Origin: JAUYQR01 sp043727195 | GTDB lineage: Bacteria; Pseudomonadota; Alphaproteobacteria; Rhodobacterales; Rhodobacteraceae | Direction of reading: 5' to 3' | Assembly: GCA_043727195.1 (NCBI GenBank) | Contig: JAYSYZ010000174.1 | Location: forward strand, 1-9,783 | DNA length: 9,783 nt | Shown here: positions 1 through 7,247 of the stretch, piece by piece | Layout of the letters: each line of letters opens with the position of its first letter | Position numbering within the stretch: position 1 is the first letter of the stretch | Position numbers and translations under genes: made by a program | The notes under the pieces: model-generated | Database searches by the model: none | What the model was told of the DNA's origin: nothing | Seen by the model: the letters and a program-made list of their open reading frames with translations, nothing else

Positions 1-1639
1 TCACCTTCCGCACTTTTTCCAGCGGCATCGACAGCTTTTCAGCGAGTTCCTCCGGTGTTGGCTCGCGGCCGATTTCGTGCATCATTTGACGCGAAGTGCG
101 CACGATCTTGTTGATCGTCTCGATCATGTGCACGGGGATGCGAATGGTGCGGGCTTGGTCGGCGATCGAGCGCGTGATGGCCTGCCTGATCCACCATGTC
201 GCATAAGTCGAGAATTTATAGCCGCGGCGGTATTCGAATTTATCGACAGCCTTCATCAGGCCGATATTACCCTCTTGAATAAGATCAAGGAATTGCAGAC
301 CCCGGTTGGTGTATTTCTTGGCAATCGAGATTACCAGACGCAGGTTCGCCTCGACCATTTCCTTTTTGGCTTGGCGCGCCTCTTTCTCGCCCTTTTGGAC
401 TTGGTTCACGATGCGGCGGAATTCGGAGATATCAACGCCGATATAGGTGCCGACCCCGGCCATTTCGGCGCGCAGTTCTTCAACCTTATCGCGCGAACGC
501 TCCATCAGGGCTTGCCAGCCACGGCCCGATTTGGCGGCCATGCGGTCCAGCCATGTCGGGTCCAATTCATAGCCCTGATATTCGTCGATGAATTCGCGCC
601 GGTTGATCCGGGCGGCATCGGCGAGTTTGACCATGTTGGAATTGATCCCCATGATCTTGCGATTGATGCCGTAAAGCTGGTCGATCAGGGCTTCGATGCG
701 GCTGTTATTAAGATGCAACTCGTTGACCAGAAGCACGATTTCCGAGCGCAGCTTCTGATATGCGGCCTCTTCGGCGGTGGAAAAGCGGTCGGCGTTCGAC
801 AGTGCCGCGTTCATCCGCAGGTCCTGCATTTCAGACAGCTTGACGTAGTCGCGCGCGATCAGGTCCAGCGTTTCAAGGACGCGCGGCTTCAGCGCGGCCT
901 CCATCGCGGCCAGCGACATGTTGGAGGCTTCGTCATCGTCTTCGTCGTCGGCTTCGCTGAGGATCGGGTTGCCGTCGGCATCCAGTTCGGGCTCGGCGGC
1001 ACCAGTGTGGCGCGGCGCGGCACCGACGTCAACCTCGTCAAGCGGCGGGCCGTCCATTTCCTCGTCGCCGTCCAGGCTGCGCCCGAACGTGGCCTCGAGG
1101 TCGATCACGTCGCGCAGCAGGATGTCTTCGGACAACAGTTCGTCGCGCCAGATGGTGATGGCATGGAAGGTCAGCGGGCTTTCGCACAGGCCCGCGATCA
1201 TCGTGTTGCGCCCGGCCTCGATCCGTTTGGCGATGGCGATTTCGCCCTCGCGGGACAAAAGCTCGACCGAGCCCATTTCGCGCAGATACATCCGGACCGG
1301 ATCGTCGGTGCGGTCCAGCGCTTCGGATGTGGTGCCTGCGACGGCAACCTCGCGGCTGGTCGAGACTTCGACGATTTCGCCAACCGGAACTTCGGCCTCG
1401 TCGGCTTCGTCATCCTCGATGATGTTGATGCCCATCTCGGACAGCATCGACATCACGTCCTCGATCTGTTCGGAGGATACCTGTTCCGGTGGCAGGACCG
1501 TGTTCAACTGGTCATAGGTGATGTAGCCGCGCTCTTTCGCGTCGGCGATCATCTTCTTGACGGCCGCCTGGCTCATGTCCAGCGAGACATCGGCCTCGTC
1601 GGCTTCGGGCTTGCCATCGTCGTTGTCTTTCGGGGCCAT
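1..1639 (-). CDS. rpoD: RNA polymerase primary sigma factor (sigma-70), partial at the C-terminus
   Basis: This is the housekeeping sigma factor, which binds core RNA polymerase and recognises -10/-35 promoter elements. The first 546 residues are visible; the frame runs off the left edge. Region 1.1 lies at about residues 20-75 (VKKMIADAKERGYITYDQLN). Region 1.2 is at about 110-142 (DDPVRMYLREMGSVELLSRE). A long acidic stretch around 217-247 belongs to the non-conserved region. Region 2 runs from about 424 to 515, with NLRLVISIAKKYTNRGLQFL, the core-binding DLIQEGNIGLMKAVDKFEYR and the -10 recognition/melting segment YKFSTYATWWIRQAITRSIA. Residues after HMIETINKIVRTSRQMMHEI (M505) enter region 3. 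Region 3.2 and the region 4 helix-turn-helix lie outside the window; family members are usually about 650-680 residues, so roughly 110-130 are missing. The start ATG is fixed by an AAGGAG five bases upstream. The gene follows dnaG on the same strand after a 98-nt gap, as in the macromolecular-synthesis operon. Confidence 0.97.
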   Translation of the reverse strand, partial: MAPKDNDDGKPEADEADVSLDMSQAAVKKMIADAKERGYITYDQLNTVLPPEQVSSEQIEDVMSMLSEMGINIIEDDEADEAEVPVGEIVEVSTSREVAVAGTTSEALDRTDDPVRMYLREMGSVELLSREGEIAIAKRIEAGRNTMIAGLCESPLTFHAITIWRDELLSEDILLRDVIDLEATFGRSLDGDEEMDGPPLDEVDVGAAPRHTGAAEPELDADGNPILSEADDEDDDEASNMSLAAMEAALKPRVLETLDLIARDYVKLSEMQDLRMNAALSNADRFSTAEEAAYQKLRSEIVLLVNELHLNNSRIEALIDQLYGINRKIMGINSNMVKLADAARINRREFIDEYQGYELDPTWLDRMAAKSGRGWQALMERSRDKVEELRAEMAGVGTYIGVDISEFRRIVNQVQKGEKEARQAKKEMVEANLRLVISIAKKYTNRGLQFLDLIQEGNIGLMKAVDKFEYRRGYKFSTYATWWIRQAITRSIADQARTIRIPVHMIETINKIVRTSRQMMHEIGREPTPEELAEKLSMPLEKVRKV

Positions 1640-1644
1640 GGGTG

Positions 1645-1650
1645 CTCCTT
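1645..1650 (-). promoter_or_regulatory. Ribosome binding site of rpoD
   Basis: On the minus strand AAGGAG lies five bases before the ATG of rpoD. It is the clearest Shine-Dalgarno sequence in the window and decides the rpoD start; the next in-frame ATG (residue 22) has nothing comparable. Confidence 0.85.
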
Positions 1651-1679
1651 GCGGGCAGTCGAGGGGGGCAGTCGCGGGC

Positions 1680-1739
1680 GAATCGGGGCTGGGCTTTTCG
1701 AATCAATAACCCGAATCAGGCCGGGGGAAAGGCCGAATC
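1680..1739 (-). promoter_or_regulatory. Cluster of four GATTC (GANTC) sites in the rpoD leader
   Basis: The dnaG-rpoD gap carries four copies of GATTCG on the minus strand, with the GANTC cores at 1680-1684, 1700-1704, 1713-1717 and 1735-1739 (spacings 20, 13 and 22 bp). The last copy overlaps the end of dnaG. GANTC is the target of the alphaproteobacterial cell-cycle DNA methyltransferase CcrM, and methylated GANTC sites in promoters are used by the GcrA regulator. By eye I count only about eight further GANTC sites in the rest of the window. No convincing sigma-70 -35/-10 pair stands out. Between the two distal copies a GGCC/GGCC pair (1719-1722 and 1731-1734) could form a small stem. A regulatory role is inferred. 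Confidence 0.45.
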
Positions 1740-3642
1740 AGCGGTTTTTCTTTACCCAGACCTGCCTATCGATCAGGGATTGCAGATGTCTTGACAGAGC
1801 GAGCCGGTCCTCGCCCAGATCGGTGGCGTCGGCCCGCTCCGGCTTATCCGACCGGTGGCGGGCTTCGGCGGCCTTTGACAGCCGCCAGGTAATCCCTTCA
1901 TCAGGCAGGCCGCCAAGGTCTTCGACGGCCTCTTCGATCTCCCGCCGGGCGCCGCGCTGGGCGTCAAGCTTGGCAAGTTCTTCGGCCAGACAGAGGGTGG
2001 CAAGATCGTCGTCACCGGTGTTGCGGACCGGCGGCGCAATCGAGACGTGGGGTCGCTGGAGCAGTGCGTCAAGGGCTGCGGGGGCGGATTCGGCAATCCG
2101 CAGCCGCAGAGCCGCGTCATCGGCATGGGTCAGGATCAGGCGGCGCAGGGAGTTGTGATCATCCCCCGTCAGATCAAGCCGTTCCAGTGCGGATTCGAAA
2201 CGGCGGATCAGCGCGGGGTGGTGGATCAGGGTGGCAAGGATCACCGCCTCGCGCAGAACCTCGTCGACCGGCCCGCCGGATTGCGCCAGCAGCGACGACC
2301 GGGTCGAGGGCATCGCACCCGAGGGTGCCTGCAGCCGCTTGCCGGGGGTAAAGGCACGGCGGATGCCGAACAGCTCCCACCGCAGGCGCTTGATCTCTTC
2401 GCCGTAATGGCTGCGGATGAAGGGATCGGCGATGCGTTTCAGCGCCGCGCGCAGGGTCTTGTCCAGCGCGGCCTTGCGTTCCGGGCTGTCAAAGCTGCGG
2501 CCTTCGGTTTCGCGCTGCCAGAGCAGATTGACCATTGGCTGGGCGGCATCAAGCACGGCCTTCATCGCGCCAGCACCTTGCGATCTGATCAGATCATCCG
2601 GATCCATCCCGGCGGGCATCATGGCAAAGCGCAGCCCCTTGCCGGCCTCCAGCAGGGGCAGGGCAAGGTCGATGACCCGCAGCGCGGCGCGGGTCCCTGC
2701 CGTGTCGCCGTCAAGTGCGATGACCGGCTCGTCGGCAATCCGCCACATCAGGCGCAACTGGTCTTCGGTGACGGCGGTGCCAAGCGGGGCGACGGTGGCG
2801 CGGAAACCTGCCTCGGATAGGGCGATGACGTCCATGTAGCCTTCGGCGACGATCAGGGGCTGGCCCTTGCCCGCCGCCTCGCGCGCCGGGGCGTGGTTAT
2901 AGAGGTTGCGGCCCTTGTCGAACAGGTCGGTTTCCGGGCCGTTCAGGTATTTGGCGCGGGCGTCTGCGGCCATCGCCCTGCCGCCAAGGCTGATGGCGCG
3001 GCCGCGTCCGTCGCGGATCGGGAATATGATGCGACCGCGAAACCGGTCATACAGCGCGCCGTCATCGGCCTTGGCGACGAGGCCGGCGTCGATCATCTGA
3101 TCGGTGGGGATGCCCTTCTGGGTCAGCGCCTGCATCAGGTTTGTCCGGGCGTCCGGGGCAAAGCCGATCTCCCACCGCTCCTGCGCGTCGGGCTTCAGGC
3201 CGCGCTTTGACAGATAGGCGCGGGCATCAGCAGCGGCTGTGGTCTTCAACTGCAGCCGGAACCATTTCACCGCTTCTTCCATGACGTTAGACAGCCCGGT
3301 GCGCCGGTCAGCCTTTTCGACGGCGCGCGGATCCATCGCGGGCATCGGCAACCCGGCCTCGGCGGCCAGCAGCTGCACCGCCTCCATGAAGCCGAGGTTT
3401 TCGGTTTCCTTGACGAAGGTCACCGCATCGCCTTTGGCATGACAGCCGAAGCAATAATAATAGCCCTTTCGGTCATCGACGTGGAACGAGGCGGTCTTTT
3501 CCTGATGGAACGGGCAGGGCGCCCACATGTCGCCGCGCCCCAGGTTGGATTTGCGCAAATCCCAGGTGACCTTCTTTCCGACGACGGAAGAAAGCGAAAC
3601 GCGGGTGCGCAATTCGTCAAGGAAACCGGGGGGCAGACTCAT
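1738..3642 (-). CDS. dnaG: DNA primase
   Basis: DnaG makes the RNA primers for leading- and lagging-strand replication and works with the DnaB helicase at the fork. The 634-residue protein has the expected order. A CHC2 zinc-binding domain has C43, H46, C64 and C67 (CPFH ... CFGC). The RNA polymerase core has the conserved patch KYLNGPETDLFDKGRNLYN (231-249). The TOPRIM fold follows, with E267 and D271 in EGYMD, LGTAVTEDQLRLMW, D311-G-D313 with AG, and D347/D349 in GMDPDD; these match the metal-binding acidic residues of the E. coli enzyme. A C-terminal helical region of about 200 residues is expected to contact DnaB. The start at MSLPPGFLDELRTR fits the usual DnaG N-terminus, although no strong Shine-Dalgarno precedes it. 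It is separated from the upstream oxidase gene by a repeat-rich 179-nt gap, so it probably has its own promoter. rpoD follows downstream. Confidence 0.97.
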   Translation of the reverse strand: MSLPPGFLDELRTRVSLSSVVGKKVTWDLRKSNLGRGDMWAPCPFHQEKTASFHVDDRKGYYYCFGCHAKGDAVTFVKETENLGFMEAVQLLAAEAGLPMPAMDPRAVEKADRRTGLSNVMEEAVKWFRLQLKTTAAADARAYLSKRGLKPDAQERWEIGFAPDARTNLMQALTQKGIPTDQMIDAGLVAKADDGALYDRFRGRIIFPIRDGRGRAISLGGRAMAADARAKYLNGPETDLFDKGRNLYNHAPAREAAGKGQPLIVAEGYMDVIALSEAGFRATVAPLGTAVTEDQLRLMWRIADEPVIALDGDTAGTRAALRVIDLALPLLEAGKGLRFAMMPAGMDPDDLIRSQGAGAMKAVLDAAQPMVNLLWQRETEGRSFDSPERKAALDKTLRAALKRIADPFIRSHYGEEIKRLRWELFGIRRAFTPGKRLQAPSGAMPSTRSSLLAQSGGPVDEVLREAVILATLIHHPALIRRFESALERLDLTGDDHNSLRRLILTHADDAALRLRIAESAPAALDALLQRPHVSIAPPVRNTGDDDLATLCLAEELAKLDAQRGARREIEEAVEDLGGLPDEGITWRLSKAAEARHRSDKPERADATDLGEDRLALSRHLQSLIDRQVWVKKNR

Positions 3643-3720
3643 GTGCAGGGGATCGCCAGACAGGGGGCAGGGCGCGGAACGAGTGACACCGGGGGCGTTT
3701 TACCCTCCGAACTCCCCTAA

Positions 3721-3781
3721 GGATATTTCGTCCGATGTGAAAGACCAAGGGCTATCGGCCTTCACTTTGGCCCAAATATCC
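3721..3781. repeat. 61-bp imperfect inverted repeat bounded by GGATATTT / AAATATCC
   Basis: The left arm starts GGATATTT at 3721 and the right arm ends AAATATCC at 3781. The symmetry continues inwards: GTGAAAG near 3737 on the left faces its partner CTTCACTTTGG on the right, with about 18 of the first 25 positions matching when one arm is reverse-complemented. It lies between the end of the amine cluster and dnaG, just upstream of dnaG in the direction of transcription. From memory, GGATATTT followed by a GATGAA-like segment is common between genes in Rhodobacterales. It may be a dispersed REP-like element or a structured transcript end; it may also contain part of the dnaG promoter region. 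Function is not shown by the sequence. Confidence 0.5.
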
Positions 3782-3790
3782 CACGGGGGT

Positions 3791-3811
3791 GCGGGGGTGT
3801 GAAACCCCCGC
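3791..3811 (-). terminator. Candidate terminator hairpin after the amine cluster
   Basis: GCGGGGGT (3791-3798) and ACCCCCGC (3804-3811) form a perfect 8-bp GC-rich stem with a 5-nt loop. It sits 10 bp beyond the stop codon of the FAD oxidase gene. On the minus strand the stem is not followed directly by a T-run; a second CCCCC (3785-3789) and then GGGATATTT come next. It may stop transcription of the cluster before dnaG or protect the mRNA 3' end. The lack of a U-tract keeps confidence moderate. Confidence 0.5.
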
Positions 3812-3821
3812 TGCCGACGGA

Positions 3822-5123
3822 TCAGAAGCCCAGCCGGTCGCGCATCGCGTACCAGATCATCGCCAGCACCAGAAGCGGCGCGCGCAGGGCGACGCCGCCG
3901 GGAAAGCGGGGCTGCGGCAGGCTGGCCATCAGGTCGAACCGTTCCGCCTGCGCGGCGACGGCCTCGGCCAGGATCTTGCCGGAAAGCGTCGACATCGCGA
4001 TGCCGTGGCCCGAGCAGCTTGACGCGGCAAGAATGTTCTGCGCCGGGCGCAGGAAGCAGGGCATCCGGTTCATCGTGATGGCGAGGGTGCCGCCCCAGGC
4101 GTAGTCGATCTTGACGCCTTTCAGTTGCGGATAAACCTCGAGCATCGGTTTCGACACGGTCTTGATGATGTCGGGAAAGCGATAGCCGTAGGATTCTCCA
4201 CCGCCGAACAGGAGCCGGTTGTCTTCTGACAGCCGCCAGTAGTTGACGACGAACCTTGTGTCGGCCACCGCAACAGGTTCGGCGATGATCGCCTTCGCGC
4301 GGTCGCCCAGAGGTTCGGTCGCGATGATGAAGTTGTTGATCGGCATGACTTTCGCGGCGACAGCCATGTTCAGCTGACCAAGATACCCGTTGCCGGCCAG
4401 GATCACTTGCCCGCAGTCGACCTGCCCGGAACTGGTGCGCACCACGGGGTTTGCGCCGCCTTCCACCCGGTGCACCTCGGACCGCTCATGGATGCGCACG
4501 CCGGCCTTGGCGGCGGCCGCGGCAAGGCCGAGCGCGTAGTTCAGGGGATGGATATGGCCGGCATCGCGGTCGATCTCGCCGCCTTGGTAGATGGTCGCAC
4601 CGATCAGGCGGCGGATGGCGTCACGGTCGAGCGGTTCGAGATGCGTGTAGCCATAGTCGCGCTGCAGCTTTTCGGCATAGGCGCGGGCGTCGCGAACCTC
4701 GGCGTCGGTGCGGCAGGCATGGGCGATGCCGGGATGGAAGGTCACCGGCATCCGATGGTCGCGGATCAGCGATTTGACCAGCGCCTTCGCCTCTTCGGCA
4801 AGGTTCCAGAGGCGGTGGGCGTCCTCGCGCCCCATCGCCTTTTCGATCCAGACCTGATCACGCCTTTGGCCGGACCCCACCTGCCCGCCGTTGCGGCCCG
4901 ATGCACCAAAGCCGACACGGTGGGCTTCCAGAAGCACCACGTCATAGCCGCGCTGGCGCAGATGCAGGGCCGCAGACAGCCCCGTATAGCCGCCGCCGAC
5001 AACGCAGACATCGGCCTTGTGCCGGCCTTTCAGCCCCGCGAACGGGGCCAGCGGGGTGGCCGTTGCCGCGTAATATGACGCGGGATAGTCGCCCTGTCTG
5101 TCGTTGATGTGCAGAAGGTTCAT
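3822..5123 (-). CDS. FAD-dependent gamma-glutamyl-amine oxidase, PuuB-like
   Basis: This 433-residue flavoprotein belongs to the D-amino acid oxidase (DAO) family and most resembles gamma-glutamylputrescine oxidase PuuB (426 residues in E. coli). PuuB oxidises a gamma-glutamylated amine to the aldehyde, releasing ammonia and H2O2. The N-terminal Rossmann fold has GGGYTG (43-48) and the ribose-binding acid E66 in VVLLEAHRVGFGASGRNGGQ, a stretch typical of the family. The C-terminal part has GGGESYGYR, YAWGGTLAITMNRMP and SSCSGHGIAMSTLSGKILAE, the FAD-binding end. The last 25 residues carry a hydrophobic stretch (APLLVLAMIWYAM), which could touch the membrane or a partner. The start chosen is the ATG at 5123, which overlaps the stop of GS1 in an ATGA and implies translational coupling; a longer frame from 5153 would add ten residues inside GS1. 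The neighbouring PuuA-like synthetases support a glutamylated amine as substrate. The exact amine is unknown. Confidence 0.85.
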   Translation of the reverse strand: MNLLHINDRQGDYPASYYAATATPLAPFAGLKGRHKADVCVVGGGYTGLSAALHLRQRGYDVVLLEAHRVGFGASGRNGGQVGSGQRRDQVWIEKAMGREDAHRLWNLAEEAKALVKSLIRDHRMPVTFHPGIAHACRTDAEVRDARAYAEKLQRDYGYTHLEPLDRDAIRRLIGATIYQGGEIDRDAGHIHPLNYALGLAAAAAKAGVRIHERSEVHRVEGGANPVVRTSSGQVDCGQVILAGNGYLGQLNMAVAAKVMPINNFIIATEPLGDRAKAIIAEPVAVADTRFVVNYWRLSEDNRLLFGGGESYGYRFPDIIKTVSKPMLEVYPQLKGVKIDYAWGGTLAITMNRMPCFLRPAQNILAASSCSGHGIAMSTLSGKILAEAVAAQAERFDLMASLPQPRFPGGVALRAPLLVLAMIWYAMRDRLGF

Positions 5124-6475
5124 ACGTTCAGCAACAGATGCTCGCGTTCCCATGGGCTGATGACTTGCAGAAACTCTTTGTATTCGTTGCGTTTCACCGA
5201 ATCGTAGACCCGGCAGAACATCGGGCCCAGCACCTGTTGCAGCGCCGCATCCTCGCCGAACAGATCAAGCGCATCACCAAGGTTCACCGGAATCTCGTCG
5301 CTGTCGATGTAGGCCGAGCCCTGAAATTCCGGCCGTGCGCCCTTTTTCTCCATCAGCCCCAGATAGCCGCAGGCCAGGGTGGCGGCGATGCCGAGGTAGG
5401 GGTTGCAATCCATCCCCGGCAGCCGGTTTTCAACCCGCCGCCCGGCGGAATTGCTGATCGGGATGCGCAGGCCGGTGGTGCGGTTGTCGCGGCCCCATTC
5501 CAGGTTGATCGGGGCGGCGAAATCCGGAACGTAACGGCGGTAGCTGTTCACATAGGGGGCCAGCAGGGCGATGGCCCCGGTCAGGTGGTTCTGCATGCCG
5601 CCGATGAAGTTCAGGAAATGCTCGGTCTCCGCCCCTTTCGGGCCGGCAAAGATGTTCTTGCCGGTTTTGGTATCGACGATCGAGGTGTGGATATGCATCG
5701 CCGAACCCGGCTCGCCGGCGATGGGCTTGGCCATGAAGGTGGCAAAGCAGTCGTGGCGCAGCGCCGCCTCGCGGATCAGGCGCTTGAAGAAGAACACGTC
5801 ATCGGCCAGGCGGACCGGATCGCCGTGCGCGAGGTTCAGCTCGATCTGCCCCGCACCGCCTTCCTGCAGGATGCCGTCGATTTCCAACCCCTGGGCTTCG
5901 GCGAAATCGTAGATGTCGTCGATGACCTTGCCGTATTCATCGACTGCCGACAGCGAATAGGCCTGCTTGCCCGCGGCGCGGCGGCCGGACCGGCCCATCG
6001 GCGGGATCACCGGCTGGTTCGGGTCGATGTTGCGGGCGGTCAGGAAGAACTCCATCTCGGGCGCCACGACCGGCTTCCAGCCCTGCGCCCGGTACAGATC
6101 GACCACCCGGCGCAGCACGTTGCGCGGCGAATAGGGCACTGGGGTGCCGTCCTGATCCACCGCATCATGGATCACCTGCAGCGTGACAGCCGCCGTCCAG
6201 GCGGCGGCGGTGGCGGTGGTGAAATCGGGGACCAGATACATGTCGGGTTCGGTAAAGGCGTCGAACGGGTTGTCGGCCCATTCGCCGGTAATCGTCTGCA
6301 GAAAGATCGAGTTTGGCAGGAAGTAATTGGTCTGCTTGGCAAATTTTGCGGCGGGCATCGCCTTGCCGCGCGCTACGCCGGCGATATCGCCGATCACGCA
6401 TTCCACTTCGTCTACCCGGCGGTTGCCGATGTAGTCACGCGCTGCCTCGGGCAGCTGGTCGGTCCATTTGGACAT
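5120..6475 (-). CDS. PuuA-like gamma-glutamyl-amine synthetase (GS1)
   Basis: A 451-residue glutamine synthetase homologue, predicted to join glutamate to an amine in an ATP-dependent reaction. Metal-site residues of the GS fold are visible: E140/E142 in PEMEFF, E205 and E212 in QEGGAGQIELN, H261 in SAMHIH, and E349 in VENR. The phosphate-handling arginines R332 and R337 are in NRTTGLRIP. Features of true GlnA are missing. The DGSS segment that holds the ammonium-binding Asp is replaced by LQTI (59-62), the flap GYEAP is DFAAP (318-322) so the flap Glu becomes A320, and there is no adenylylation tyrosine motif. This points to an amine acceptor rather than ammonia. No good Shine-Dalgarno precedes the ATG; a C8 tract lies 14 bases upstream. 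The amidotransferase gene ends 37 bases upstream, and the oxidase starts within the GS1 stop codon. Putrescine, another polyamine or a monoamine are all possible substrates. Confidence 0.88.
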   Translation of the reverse strand: MSKWTDQLPEAARDYIGNRRVDEVECVIGDIAGVARGKAMPAAKFAKQTNYFLPNSIFLQTITGEWADNPFDAFTEPDMYLVPDFTTATAAAWTAAVTLQVIHDAVDQDGTPVPYSPRNVLRRVVDLYRAQGWKPVVAPEMEFFLTARNIDPNQPVIPPMGRSGRRAAGKQAYSLSAVDEYGKVIDDIYDFAEAQGLEIDGILQEGGAGQIELNLAHGDPVRLADDVFFFKRLIREAALRHDCFATFMAKPIAGEPGSAMHIHTSIVDTKTGKNIFAGPKGAETEHFLNFIGGMQNHLTGAIALLAPYVNSYRRYVPDFAAPINLEWGRDNRTTGLRIPISNSAGRRVENRLPGMDCNPYLGIAATLACGYLGLMEKKGARPEFQGSAYIDSDEIPVNLGDALDLFGEDAALQQVLGPMFCRVYDSVKRNEYKEFLQVISPWEREHLLLNV

Positions 6476-6489
6476 GGGTCACACTTTTT

Positions 6490-6512
6490 GGGGGGGGTGG
6501 CCCCCGCGCGGG
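6490..6512 (-). promoter_or_regulatory. C8 homopolymer and GC hairpin between the amidotransferase gene and GS1
   Basis: The 37-nt spacer has eight consecutive G on the plus strand (6490-6497; C8 in the transcript). Five of them can pair with CCCCC at 6501-6505 across a 3-nt loop, and a perfect palindrome CCCGCGCGGG (6503-6512) abuts the amidotransferase stop codon. The transcript then runs AAAAAGTGTGACCC to the GS1 start, with no U-run, so this is a poor terminator. A hairpin here could affect GS1 translation or mRNA stability; function is inferred only. Confidence 0.3.
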
Positions 6513-7226
6513 TCAGGCGCGGAGCTTCTCGGCCCCGGTTGCTGTGGTCGTCGGGTGGGCGAGAAAGAAGGCCGCGATCCGGGCGGCAAGGGTCTGATCC
6601 TGCAGCGGGTCGGCAAGTCGCGCCCGGGCCTTGGCCATCACGTCATCGGGCACAAGGCCGGGGCCACGCGTGCGCATCAGGCCGTCGATGAATTCGGGGC
6701 GAAACTCGGGGTGGGCCTGCACGGTGAACATGCGGTCGTCGTAAAGCAGGGCCGCGTTTTCGCAGAACTCGTTGGTGGCGATGACCTGGGCACTGTCGGG
6801 CACAGTGACCACCTGATCGCGGTGCCAGGCGTTCAGGGTGATCCTTTCGCCGTCGAAATCATAGTCGGTGGGGCCAACCGACCAGCCACCGGCAAATTTC
6901 TCGACCCGGCCGCCCATCGCCTGCGCGACGATCTGGTGACCAAAGCAGATGCCGACCACCGGCACATGTTTGGCGTAAGCGTCGCGGATGAACGCCTCCA
7001 GCGGCTTGATGAAGGGGTGATCCTCATACGCGCCGTGGCGCGAGCCGGTGATCAGCCAGCCGTCGCATTCGGTGATGCTGGCGGGAAACTCCATCGTTTC
7101 CACCCGGTAGCGGCGAAAGGTCAGGCCGCGTCCGGCCAGCAGCCGTTCGAACATGTCGGGGTAATCGCCCAGATCGTCCCTCAGGGCGTCGGGGGAGGCT
7201 CCGGTCTGCAGGATGCCGATTTGCAT
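6513..7226 (-). CDS. Class I glutamine amidotransferase-like protein, possible gamma-glutamyl hydrolase
   Basis: A single-domain class I glutamine amidotransferase fold of 237 residues from the chosen start MQIGILQTGASPDAL. The catalytic triad is clear: nucleophile C94 in GICFGHQ, and H172 with E174 in AHPEF. GSRHGAY (61-67) is the usual oxyanion-strand turn before the nucleophile elbow. There is no synthetase domain, so this is not GMP synthase or another two-domain enzyme. The elbow GICFGHQ and sequence AQAMGGRVEKFAGGWSVG resemble the stand-alone group that includes plant gamma-glutamyl peptidase GGP1, rather than PuuD. Lying between two PuuA-like synthetases and upstream of a PuuB-like oxidase, it is a good candidate to hydrolyse a gamma-glutamyl amide and return glutamate. 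The ATG at 7226 is preferred over a frame start at 7274, because the extra 16 residues are not family-like and begin inside a hairpin. A GAGACC upstream is only a weak ribosome binding site. Confidence 0.82.
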   Translation of the reverse strand: MQIGILQTGASPDALRDDLGDYPDMFERLLAGRGLTFRRYRVETMEFPASITECDGWLITGSRHGAYEDHPFIKPLEAFIRDAYAKHVPVVGICFGHQIVAQAMGGRVEKFAGGWSVGPTDYDFDGERITLNAWHRDQVVTVPDSAQVIATNEFCENAALLYDDRMFTVQAHPEFRPEFIDGLMRTRGPGLVPDDVMAKARARLADPLQDQTLAARIAAFFLAHPTTTATGAEKLRA

Positions 7227-7247
7227 GGTGGTCTCGTGGGTTGCTGG

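Noticed and set aside
77..2158. A 693-codon open frame on the plus strand, antisense to rpoD and the end of dnaG
   Set aside because: It mirrors the codon structure of two well-recognised genes in GC-rich DNA. The translation is low-complexity, rich in H, D, G and R, with no recognisable domain, and it crosses the gap between two genes.
5124..5153. Upstream ATG giving the oxidase ten extra residues
   Set aside because: The ATG at 5123 overlaps the GS1 stop as ATGA and gives a family-typical N-terminus; the extension lies within GS1 coding sequence.
5138..6691. Long plus-strand open frame antisense to GS1
   Set aside because: The opposite strand carries clear glutamine synthetase active-site motifs over the whole length. 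The antisense product shows no domain and has no plausible start signal.
6513..7226. GMP synthase (GuaA) or another biosynthetic amidotransferase
   Set aside because: There is only the amidotransferase domain, with no ATP pyrophosphatase or synthetase domain, and no purine genes nearby.
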